From Antitrichia curtipendula (Eukaryota > Streptophyta > Bryopsida > Hypnales > Leucodontaceae): 64,000 nt of DNA. The position numbers were made by a program, and so were the translations under genes. Below, in pieces: positions 36,001 through 46,424 of this stretch. Under the pieces are notes generated by a model, which was given only the letters and a program-made list of their open reading frames with translations, was not told where the DNA came from and ran no database searches. The stretch is from positions 19,530,001-19,594,000 of the forward strand of contig OX579639.1 in the NCBI GenBank assembly GCA_951230915.1, read 5' to 3'. Within the stretch, counting starts at the first letter, position 1; each line of letters begins with the position of its first letter.

Positions 36001-36254
36001 AATCATCTAATGTGTGAAATCCCTGCAAAAGTAGTCTCCAATTTGAGTTGCACATGATCAATTGCGACTTACCAAAGGTGGATGAGGAAGTCAAATTAAC
36101 AACTGCCATGCTTGCACATGACTGCCATGCTTGCACACTCCATCGCTGCAAAAGATCAATTGAAGCTCTTATATTGGAAAAACACAAACAACTCCCTTAT
36201 TGAAATTCTGATACAAATCAAAGGATGAAAGGATGCTTGTCATCAAACTTCAAA
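33080..36254. other. Gene-free AT-rich stretch
   Basis: No convincing gene. The 156-codon minus frame at 33,729-34,199 crosses a homopolymer and hairpin and looks like chance. A sequence near 34,140-34,200 recurs inverted at 35,875-35,945 (phrases GTTCCCCCGG(C/T)AGT and GGAGGGCC/GGAAGGGCC), so a further repeat family is present but its ends were not found. Confidence 0.35.
33772..33845. repeat. Short inverted repeat (18 bp arms)
   Basis: GGGGATTGCGGAAACAAA is mirrored by TTTGTTTACCGCAATCCCC after about 37 bp. It could be a very small MITE or a terminal pair of a deleted element. Confidence 0.7.
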
Positions 36255-36457
36255 CACTACAAGAGAAAGGGGTGTTTTAAGTAGTGTCCTAGACATCACG
36301 TCTTTTTAGTAATGTCTTTTAAGTAAGGTTTTAAGTAAAATTTTACTAAAAAGATTGTCTTTTTAGTAAAATTTTACTTAAAACCTTACTTAAAAGACAT
36401 TACTAAAAAGACGTGATGTCTAGAACACTACTTAAAACACCCCTTTTTCTTGTAGTG
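36255..36457. mobile_element. Near-perfect palindromic CACTA MITE (203 bp)
   Basis: The element starts CACTACAAGAGAAAGG and ends CTTTTTCTTGTAGTG, flanked on both sides by AAA (36,252-36,254 and 36,458-36,460). Each half is an almost exact inverted copy of the other, with only a few mismatches and a centre of three or four bases (TTG). The transcript would fold into a hairpin of about 100 bp. High arm identity implies a recent insertion. Confidence 0.9.
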
Positions 36458-36879
36458 AAAGAGCCTCTCTTTGAACCTTGATAAACCTTCCAATGGACTT
36501 GCTCCACCAACGACTTCCTTACACAAGTGCCCCTAACAACCTAATGTTAATGGCCAAACCCTCAATTTACAGATGTGTTGGACAAACAAATTTGATGTAA
36601 TAAAGAGGCACAGCTTGGCAAAGAGGTCACACAATTGAATAGTTGGTTGCTCAACTAAGAATAAAAAAAATCATTGTCATCTTTAGTTTTGTTATGTTAG
36701 CATGGGAAGTGGCGAAAACCCCTGACACGTTAGATTGGGCCAATGTGTGCTGGCATAGCAATAAATCTTCATGAAGGCAATTTGGCTATTACATACTTTA
36801 AATTCTTACATTTTTATTATGGTAATGACTCTTGATGAAAATTAATTTTGTTATTAAGCATTATACCGCCAATAAAAAA

Positions 36880-37050
36880 ATGATTGCCTACAACCATCGA
36901 AGGTGCTTATAATATAAACACCTATAATATAGGTATCTAAGATTTAATTATACTATAATCTTGGAAAGTTTTTATAATATAGACATCTATAACATAGGTG
37001 TATAGTCCTCTAAGCTTATGGGCTCCCACTCCTAAGCTCATGTAATAGCA
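36880..37050. repeat. TATAATATAGG-type minisatellite, inverted relative to 53.5 kb
   Basis: Diverged repeats of ATAATATA(A/G)(A/G)CACCTATAA phrase the region. The same words occur in opposite orientation at 53,540-53,710 and 54,400-54,500. It ends about 60 bp before the CACTA element at 37,111. Confidence 0.55.
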
Positions 37051-37559
37051 AACCTTTAAGTATACATATTTTGGGAATGCATTTACTTACTACAAAGTAG
37101 TTGCAATCATCACTACAAGAAAACGGGTATTTTATAACTGCAAAAACATGACTGAGAATGTCTGACGACTAGTTGCAGTTATATTCTTGAAGGCCAACGC
37201 CTTGAGGAAAAATATGACTGCAAAATATGACTGTCAGTCATTTTTGGGCCTTCTACTTCACAAGTATACACTATACGACCATTAGGAACACCAAAGTACT
37301 TCATAGGAAACGTAGGGAACATATTTGGGGAACGCTAAGTCATATTGTCAGTCATATTTTCATAGTAGTGACATTTGTTTTGTTTTGGGCAACCCAAGAA
37401 AAATACGGGCAATTCCAAAAAAAATTAAACAAGCCATTGTTTAAGATTTTGAAATCCTACTCACCTATATTTTAAGATTTTGAAATCTGGTCACCACTTT
37501 TTTAGGATTTTGAAACCCTAGCTGTTACTTTTTAGGGTCTTGAAACCCTAGCCGCCACT

Positions 37560-37990
37560 TCTTTTGGCCCTTCTTCTTTGTCTTTTATTGTCTCTTAGCT
37601 CATACTTTTTATTGCTTCTTATTTTTTACTTCTTAGTTGTTGTCTTTTGTTGCATCTTAACTATTCTTTCTTGTTGTTTCTTAGTTCTAATCATGCTTCT
37701 TGTTTCTTGTTGTTGCATCTAAACTCTTTCTTTCTTTAGCATTTTAATTCTTTCTTCTTCTTAGTTCTTGTTTTTTGTTTCTTCTTGTTGCTTTTTAATT
37801 CTTGCTTCTTGTTTCTTTTTGTTGCATCTTAACTCTTGTTTCTTGTTGTGTCTTGGTTGTTGCTTCTTGTTTCTTATTGTGTCTTACTTGTTGCTTCTTG
37901 TTTCTTGTTGCATCTTAACTTGCTTGTTGTTATCTCTTAGTACTTGTCTATTTTTTCTTCTTGTTTTCTCCATCACCATTCTTATTTTTC
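37560..37990 (+). repeat. Polypyrimidine, CTTCTTGTTTCTTGTTG-type degenerate tandem repeat
   Basis: About 430 bp consist of reiterated T/C-rich words such as TTGCTTCTTGTTTCTTGTTG and CATCTTAACT with almost no A runs. It makes the 37,768-38,037 open frame, which is an artefact of the repeat. Confidence 0.75.
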
Positions 37991-38375
37991 CTACCCTAAA
38001 CTTGAGCTACATATTTTGTGTTGTTGTAAGCCTTTGAAGGTTGAGCTTTGTTGTTCATTCACTAAAAATTAACCTCTCTTTTCTTTAATTGTTTATGCAG
38101 GCACCAAAAGTTGAAACGAAGTCATTGGAGGCTACTTGCAACCCAATAGAGCCATCTTCACATTATTGTAAGGAATATAGGCCTTATTGAATTTTGTGAA
38201 TGATTCATTGTGGTATATATGTTTTGTATTGGTGACTAATAAATGTCAATGAAGAGAGTTGTTTTCCTTCTTACATTCTCCTTTTCCAATATGATTATCT
38301 CTTGTATATCTCTAAAATTATATGTATTCATTTTTAACTATGTGGAGTTTTTTTCAAAATATGACTTTGTATTTT

Positions 38376-38880
38376 CCAAAATATGACTGCAAATAGTCAT
38401 AAACTACCAATGACATCCACATGAAGTACCACATCAACCAAAATATGACTCATAAGAATCATATTTCACATTAGTAAAATATGACTCACAAGAGTCATAT
38501 TCCACATCATTCAAAAATATGACAAATAAGAATCATATTCTACACCTACAAAAATATGACTGTATAAAGTCATATGCCACATTAGCCAAAATATGACTGA
38601 CCGTAGTCATATTCCACGTTAGCCAAAATATGACTAACTGCAGTCATACTCCACGTTAGCCAAAATATGACTAACTGCAGTCATATTCCACGTCAGCCAA
38701 AATATGACTAACTGCAGTCATATTCCACGTCAGCCAAAATATGACTAACTGCAGTCATATTCCACGTCAACCAAAATATGATTGACCGCAGTCATATGTC
38801 ACATTAGCCAAAATATGACTGACCACAATCATATGCCACATTAGCCAAAAAAATGACTACATGGAGTCACATGCCACGTA
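38376..38880. repeat. Subterminal tandem array of the CACTA element (unit about 37 bp)
   Basis: More than ten diverged units combine AAAATATGACT, a variable palindromic centre such as AACTGCAGT, CATATTCCAC and GT(T/C)AGCC. The palindrome ACTGCAGT is exact in several successive units. In CACTA elements such subterminal repeats are known to bind the transposase-associated protein, so this array is the probable binding region. Confidence 0.8.
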
Positions 38881-39149
38881 GGATTTATTTTCGTTTGCCC
38901 AGGCAACTCAAAAAAAATCAAGCCCTCAAAGATAGTCAAAGTATATGCCTTATTGGCAAAATACGACTAATTATGGATAATTATACCCCTCAAAAAATAT
39001 GACTGTCAATATGATTGATGTCCGAAGTGACTCGTCACTAATGACTCATGTCAGTCATGTTGCAGTCATCTACAGTGATTTCTGCAGCCAATCATATTTT
39101 TTGATTTTACGACTCATTGCAGTCATAAAACACTGATTTTGTTGTAGTG

Positions 39150-40850
39150 CATCAAAATGGTCATAATGTTTATGTGTTCAAGTATATGATGAAAGTGAAA
39201 AAATAAAATTATTTGAAATATAAGTTCCAACTTGTAGGAGAGAAGGTGGGGGAATTTTTTTGAAAGTGATTATGGATCGATTTGGGGATACCTACACTTG
39301 GCAACACAAAAATAACATATTGTATATATGCACCAATGTCTTACAAAATTTTCAATTTCAATGATTTGTTGAAGTCATACATGTTTAGAGCATGTTGTAA
39401 TCAACAATGAATTGTAGGAAAACAATTACTTGCAAGTGGTTTGACGTTACAATCATAATATGAGAAATGGAAGACATGGAGATCTATAGTAGTTTCATTT
39501 GATATATTTAGAAAAAAAAGTATTAAAAAAGTATCCTTTGAAATGCCACATTGTACTAAAAGTTGTATAGTTATAGACTTCTAAAACATGCCTTCCTTTT
39601 TGTGACCATCTTTTGTGAGAAAATTCTTCTTTTTCATCTTCTTCATTCCCTAGACCAATTCACTACTAGAATTGCCTACCCTATCTACACATTTATGTTG
39701 ATTCCACAGTTTTTAAAATTTTCTCTATTGGTTTGGCAAACAATCAACATGTTTTTGCTATCCTAACCAGTTGAAAGCTGTTAATTGGTGTCCGAATCAA
39801 GCTATCCAAACCCACTCCCTAATCAACCTAAACCGATTGATTTTTTAAATGCGTTAGGACACACCTTTTTCTACCAGTGATTTAAAACGTTTCTTTTATA
39901 TTGTTGGTCCATTTCTTTCTCGTGACAACATTTGTATACATGGCCAACAATTCACTCTAATCATGTATTTTGAAAGCTCTCTAAGTCCAAATCATGATGT
40001 CTTTTTTGCAAATTGTGCTTACAAAAAGTGTGCAAATCTGAACTTCATATTTTAAAATCTAATTTCCTTTTATATGTTACAAAATCTTGATTTCCAAGTA
40101 CCCTAGTTTCACATAGTACATAGTCCCTTGGGCTGTAAAAGGTGAACTTATTACTCCCTTTGTCCCAAAATGACTTTCTTGTTGGCCTTAATTTTTTGTC
40201 CCAAAATGATCTTCCTATTACACTTTGTGATGTTGTTAATTGGTTAGACTTGGTATTCCATTGCTATTTGGGACCAACAAAACAACTCTAAGAGTCCAAG
40301 TAGTATTTCCTCCTCCATCCATACAAACATCAATCAATAGACAAATGAAATGACTAAATCATCATTGTTCATTCTTATATTTTGCATTTCTTTGAATATT
40401 GCCTAATTGAAGGGGATGAAGCTTTGGGAAGCAGATCAAAGGACCACATATAGTCTTGGGCATACAATAAATGCTTACAAAATGACGACCTCACACTCGA
40501 CAATTAATTGACCAGTGGTGCTCCTTGAAAATGCCCCCCCCCCCCCCCCAATCAACTTTACAATGTTCCAAAACTACACTTTGAAAAGGGCTATAAAACT
40601 CAAAGTTTCTAGAATGTTAGGAATGCACCAAACTCTACTTGTAGCATGAAATTGGTTCTTAAAATGTTATTTTAAGCCTCAATTGGGAACATATTGTCCA
40701 ATAGAAAGATCATTTCTAGGACGGATGTAATACTATGTTTATGCAATGTAAAATCACTAACCGTGATTGCAACGAACTTGTAAAGAATTAGTTCAGAGCA
40801 TCCCTACATCTAGCTACCAAAATTAGGGCGCCTGGAAACATGCAAACTTA
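39150..40850. other. Gene-free AT-rich stretch with a 16-base poly-C run
   Basis: No gene is seen. A run of 16 C lies at 40,534-40,549, the third such run in the window. Otherwise only short AT-rich open frames occur. Confidence 0.4.
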
Positions 40851-41337
40851 GTGGTTCAACGTGCCACAATATCGATTGAAGAGCCACAACCCCACGCCGG
40901 AGAGACTCTCACCAAGTGCTCAAAAGGTGCAACTTACTTCCTAAGTATTTTTTATGAATTGAAAAAAAAAAAAAAAATCTCTTCAACTTTTGAAGAGAAG
41001 CTTTCCAAAAAGGTGAGGCCCAAGAAGATTATTAAGTTGCTCAGCAAAGCCGCACCCAAGAGTGACTCTATTTGCCCATGCCCTCTTCACCTTTTTTGAA
41101 GTTTCCGGACATATTTTTTTCACGTGCGTGCCCGTGTTGAGTACCTGCTGTGGGGATGGATGCTCATCACCCAAAATTCAATTCAGTTCAGTTCCAGGCT
41201 CAGTCTGTTTTCCCGCCTGTTACAGGATCTCTCAGATATTAAATCATTGACTGATTCTTCGTCACTTTGCGGTGCAGCGGTGATGGCTGATGATGATGAT
41301 CAGTGTCTCCCCCAGCTTGACATTCGATCTCACTCCT
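40851..41337 (+). other. Gene-like patch, possible remnant of exons
   Basis: The composition is gene-like. A frame ending at 41,099 gives ...KLSKKVRPKKIIKLLSKAAP..., and after a good acceptor (CCCGCCTGTTACAG, ending near 41,226) a short open segment reads DLSDIKSLTDSSSLCGAAVM... to a TGA at 41,336-41,338. A 16-base A run interrupts the first frame. No family is recognised, and the upstream part of any gene was not found. Confidence 0.2.
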
Positions 41338-41338
41338 G

Positions 41339-44300
41339 ATTTTACGCCGGAAGCGTGTGGGCAGACTGACGAGAGAGAGACCGCTTGAGGCTTCATTATT
41401 CAAGCGAGGGCTCTGTCGGTCGACTCGTGTGAGACTGTGTCTGAGAGACTGTGATCGAGAGAGCGGGATTTGGAATTGAAAGGAAGTTTAAATTTTAAAA
41501 AACTCAAAGGTGGAGTGGAGTGGAGTGCACGGAGGACTTCCACGGGGTTTTGCCTTGCATTGCGCTTGTCAACGTCGAATAAGATCCTTCCTGAAGTTGG
41601 ATCGTAAATGAAGTCCGTCCTGATCACGATCTAGGCTGTGGATATACGGCCATATTTGTGAAATTGAGACAAAAATGGACATTTTGAGACTTCAGTCCTG
41701 TTATTTGAGACCTCTAGTTTAACAAATCAAATTTTTATGAACATATCAAACTTTTATAAAATCAAAGGTTTGTGGATGTATAAACATGTTAAAGTCTTAA
41801 TTCACCAGAAAAAAATTCAATTTCAAACACTTACTATCATATAAGTGTAAAGTCAAAGATAATATGAGATTGCAAGTTGTGTCATTTTGATGAATACGTA
41901 CTCCAGTGACTCCACCTAGTACAACACCTCCGGAAATGACACCCAGACCTCCTTACTACCACCTCCTCTAATATCACCTCCATTGCTCTCTCTCCAAAAC
42001 CAAACCAAGGTTTTTGAGATGAAAACGATATAAGTTTATAGAATGAGTTTGACAAAGGTGATTAATAAAATGACTGTGCATTGCCTTCAAAACTTTTATA
42101 ACCTCAAGTACAATCAGGTTCAATATTACACTTATAATTACATGGGTTTTATCTCCAAATGAATGTAAGGTAGCAGCACCCATAACCGTCACCTCTAAAA
42201 TCTTGGGAAGTGAATAGATGTGATTACAAGGATGTACTACATCTGAATATTAAACCCTAATGTTGGTATTAGGTGCATGTACAGTTGGCTCTTTAAAAAT
42301 TCACAACTTATTCTCACATTGTCCAAATAATACATTTGAAAGTGTAAAGGAATTATTTTTCTCTTGCTAGTAGGATCCAATAATTTGTTGGATGTGTATT
42401 GGTAGAAATCATGTCAAAAAACTTTAAATTAAAGGTTATTGGTGCTATTACCTTACATACTTATAATTTTGGTTTTGAAAAGGAAACTCCGACCTCCAAG
42501 TTCAGAAAATAGACTTCTAGGTTTTCCGAGTCCCCTCTTGATTTTAATGGAGTACCCACCAAATATCATTTTGTTGTCTCATTGACTTCCATGAACCCGA
42601 ATCTGTAAGGTAATGACACCTAAAATGGCACACTACCTAAAATCACACAGTGGATACTTTCTTGCCTAAAATGTACTCTCACTATTCATGAAAGTCTATG
42701 ATTGCTTTTAGAAACACCTATTTTCAGCACTTTGAAAATTCATAATTTATTCATATGGTGTTCAAAAAATGCATTCTAAGAAAATCTAGAATCTCTTATT
42801 CACTACCAACACAAAACCACAAAAAAAATTCCAATATAATAATGGGAACCATGCTGAATTACTTATTCAGTTATTTGTGCAATTTTAGGTGTAGTTACCT
42901 TACCGAATTCCAACCATTCGATGTCTGTTACGACCACTGGCAGTTATGGCAATGCCAAGGTGATGATCAGATTGACAACAATGGCAACAAGTGTGAAAAT
43001 TAAGTTAAAAGTTGTGCAGTACAACCCTAAACCTAACTTGTGATTGCTACTTAGTAATTAATTAAGCAGTATCCACCACTCAATCCAATCCAATGGAAGC
43101 AATTGCTAAAACACATGCTCCATTTTTGAGTAGAAAAGCAAAACTAGGTGCAACTTAGGCCTCATTTATAAAGTTTTCCTTTTCAAAAATGACATCTTGT
43201 AACATCTTGCACATCATCTTTGAGTGGAGTACATTATTTTGTCAATATATTCAAACTCTTTGACTATTAATAATCCATATTGAATGTTGTCTTGGAAGTA
43301 ATTAGATCGAGGGCAAAATGTAGATTCAAATGGAGCACTTGAAAAGTGTATAATCAATTGCATCAATTTAAGAAATAGTACTTTGCTCAAAATCTAATCC
43401 TAAACCTCTAAAATGTCTAGAGTCTTCTCCAAAATTGATGATTTGGAAAAAGTTATTGTAAACTACTAATTGGAAAAATATTTTGGAATTGATATACAAA
43501 TGAAAGTTGTAGATTTTGAATTTTAGATTCCATCTGTACAATTAGATTCACAAATGCTATCACCAATATTTTTTTATATGAATTTTGAAAGGAAAATTAA
43601 AAAAACTCCTTCAAAATTTGATTACAAGCAAAATATGAGTATTTTTGGAGTAAAACTTGTTGGAATGGATTTCAAAGGAGTTCCTCTTGGCATGGTGATT
43701 TTTTTTTGAATTTTTGTGTTCTTTACATCTATAACTACATTTTCCCAAATCCACTCTTGAACTAAAGTCAATGCAATTCTGGTTGGGTCAACCACTTGAC
43801 ACACTTCCACATTTGTAATTTTAGAAAAATATGTACTCTAGTAACACCAAATACAACCATTAAATAGGACAATTTGAACTTGATAAAGTATCTCCACAAA
43901 TTAGAATGACTTTTATCCAAACAATAACAAAAAAGAAACATGAATATGTATATATTCATTGCTTAGAAATTGAATGTCAGAACGCTTAAAAGTTAATGAA
44001 ACCCTTTTTCTATGATTGTGTTACTAGCCCTCCTCCATTGCAACACTGCAAGCACTCTACATCAAACATTTTGCATTATAAACCGACCCAAATCCACCTT
44101 TACAAATAATTTTTTTTTATGGAGGCATGAGTGTAGGACGAATTGGAGATGGAAATATATGTCAATTAGTAAGTTTCAGATTTAGGGTTTGGAGTTTCAA
44201 ACTCCCTTGCAGTGAGGGTACATCACAAATTGCATCATATTTCAAACTAGTTACAAATATTTCATGAAAGCTCATAATTTTGTAAGTGTACGAATTCTCA

Positions 44301-44592
44301 CTAGTGTCTGTGGGAAGTTTTTAGTGTTACCATCTAATTTCCTCCAATTCCCATATTCAACCATTTTTTCAAGTGCCGAGTTTGGTTATTTTTCCTATTT
44401 TCTTTTATTAAAAATAGGAATTTTAGAGATTTTTTCACCATTTTAAAACTTTTTTTTGTCTATATTTTCAAATTAAAATCTGTTATTTTTCCAATTCCAC
44501 TGGCTAACTTTGAACTAGCCACCAATTCTTCCCAGATCTTGAATTTCCGACTCCACCTCTTTGAACATAATAATTCGTGTCCCTCTAATTAT
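41339..44592. other. Gene-free stretch containing an inverted copy of a TTAA element
   Basis: 41,339-41,640 is CpG-richer with GAGAGA and GGAGTGGAGTG stutters but no gene was fixed. From about 43,140 to 43,960 the sequence is the inverse of 18,650-19,300 (subfamily D of the TTAA elements); its own TTAA ends were not located. The 43,622-43,810 minus open frame corresponds to that repeat. Confidence 0.4.
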
Positions 44593-45055
44593 GTATTAAA
44601 TAACTGATGAGCCATCGTAGCGGCAAATAAGTTATTGTACATAACCGTAACCGGTTGTTGACTTTTTCAATGCTAATGTGGCACCTTCCCAGTTCTCACT
44701 GGCAACCCGTCACCATTGCCATTACAAGTTGCAACTCATAACTTTCTTTCCTTTCAACTTGCTTCCTACACTCTTGAATCATGAAGATCAAAGGTTGTGA
44801 TTGGAAAATGTACAACTGGTTATGTACGATAACCTATTCGCCGCTAGCGTGGCTCATTGGTTATCTAATACGTAACCGGTTGTAAACTTTCTAATTACAA
44901 CCTTTGTTCTTCATGATCCAAGGGTCATGATCCAAGGGTGTAGAAAATAAGTTGAAAGGAAAGAAGGTTACGAGTTGCAACTTGTAATGGCAATGGTGAC
45001 GGGTTGCCAATGGGACTATGCCACGCTAGCGTTGAAAAGTCAACAACCGGTTATG
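44593..45055. mobile_element. Two overlapping MITE copies sharing one inverted end
   Basis: The first copy runs from GTATTAAATAACTGATGAG (44,593) to its inverse GGTTATCTAATAC (44,871). The second starts at that same end and continues, inverted relative to the first, through GATCCAAGGGTGTAG, GCAACTTGTAATGGCAA and GGGTTGCCAATGGGAC to CAACCGGTTATG near 45,055. The copy at 21,245 is the same family. It abuts the 5' region of the DUF247 gene. Confidence 0.65.
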
Positions 45056-45059
45056 AAGC

Positions 45060-46424
45060 TCCAACTCCCCAAAGGCCAGTCGGGGAGCAGTGAATAGGAG
45101 CAAGCTCTGCGCGGAGGGCGCCGTAAGGTCGAGGAAACCGCAAAGGAAACAGGGCGGACCCCGATTCGTCCATCCATCCACATGCGGGGGATTACGTGGG
45201 TCAATCCCCCTGACCCTCCCTGACCCATTCTCCCATGGTAAGATACTCTTCGTGATCCTGTTTCAGGATCGTCGGAGATCGAAGATGGCGACTTGTTCTG
45301 CGCTCGGTGGTTACTCAGTCGACACAGACACAGTTGCTTCGGCGGTGAGGAGATCTTTGAAAGTTCTTTGCGTCGTCTTGCCAAGAGGTGACCGGTCACC
45401 GGTGCCGTGTTTCTTTTGCCCCAGGTCAGCATTAATAACTTACAGACTATGTAGTTATAGTTTTCGGTTAGACTGATGTTTGGGGTGTTATCCTTGGGCT
45501 AGTCGAAAGATTTGAGATTCCGTGGCGGCTTTCAAGATTGTTTTGTTTTATAGATGATACATGTCTACGCACCGAAAAGGGTGGTGTTTAAATTTAGGCT
45601 ATTCAAGTCTTTTTGATACTTGCTGCGGGAAACAGGTTGTTCTTCCAAGGCCAGTTGGCTTTTATGCGGTACCGACAGATCCAACTTTTAGTGAACACAT
45701 GCTCTTTACTTCACATTTGCTTGAATCTGAATGAGGGAGTAGTACTATGAACTTATAAAACACGTCCAGTTTGAAATTATGTATGCATTGACACAATTGC
45801 TTGAATCTGAATTCATTTTGTGATCGACTGATCGAGTCTTTGAGATATTTGGGGGAAGTCGGAGTACCTTGCTTGACCTGGCTATACTGTGTTGGCTCTT
45901 AGCTTGCAATCGGAGCCTGTGCGCGAGCGTGTGGTGATTTATACAGACCCGTTGGTGGGACGAGGAAACAGTTCTACTGCGGAGCGACGCTAAATCCTGG
46001 ATCTGAAACAAATCAATAACTTCCTCTGCCAGGGACCCTGCTTGTGCTAGACTTGTGTCTGAGGTACGCATCACCGTTTCTTCGTCTTACTTTAATTCCG
46101 GCTTTGTTGGTCTTCGTGCTTAATTAGAAGTCCTATGTTGCAATTATGATAGATGAAATCGAGAATTTAACCAGCAATGAAAGGACTAGATCGTTCTTGA
46201 AAAATGCATGATTTAGGTCGATCTTAAAATCGATTTAGAACATGTTCGATTTCGCGTAGCTTGAATGTGTGAGTGCACATATCATCGTGTTGATCCAGAG
46301 TTCTAGGCAGTGGAGCAAAACATTGAATTTTGTCTCATTTCGTGCTATTAGTGCAAATCATTGGATTCTGGAGCTTCGTAGCCTTTAATTGCATGAAGAT
46401 TCGATTGGAACGAATTCCAAGAAT
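45060..46424 (+). promoter_or_regulatory. CpG-rich promoter and probable 5' untranslated region of the DUF247 gene
   Basis: CpG content rises sharply at 45,060. A 5' exon may end at ...CTTGTGTCTGAG before GTACGC (about 46,061), with the rest up to the start codon as a leader intron. A short upstream reading frame (ATGGCGACTTGT at 45,285) could be translated from the leader. It contains the exact palindrome GGTGACCGGTCACC near 45,387. These assignments are inferred from signals only. Confidence 0.35.

Larger units (their letters stand above)
37111..39149. mobile_element. Non-autonomous CACTA element (2,039 bp) with dense subterminal repeats
   Basis: The ends are CACTACAAGAAAACGG and the complement of CACTACAACAAAATCAG, followed inward on both sides by TTTTAT(A/G)ACTGCA. 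CAT flanks both ends (37,108-37,110; 39,150-39,152). The interior holds a long polypyrimidine tract, an intron-exon-like boundary near 38,100 (TTTATGCAG followed by GCACCAAAAGTTG) that may be the last trace of a donor gene or transposase, and the subterminal array listed separately. Confidence 0.88.

Noticed and set aside
37490..37560. Plant telomere-like AAACCCTA/TTTAGGG words
   Set aside because: The words occur singly (AAACCCTAGC, TTTTTAGGGTC) and not as tandem TTTAGGG arrays, so there is no interstitial telomere.
37768..38037. 89-codon frame resembling a hydrophobic membrane protein
   Set aside because: The Leu/Cys/Ser/Phe composition is produced by the CTT/TTG-rich polypyrimidine repeat.
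38376..38880. CRISPR-like array appearance
   Set aside because: The units are contiguous and diverged without unique spacers, inside a CACTA element in a eukaryotic context.
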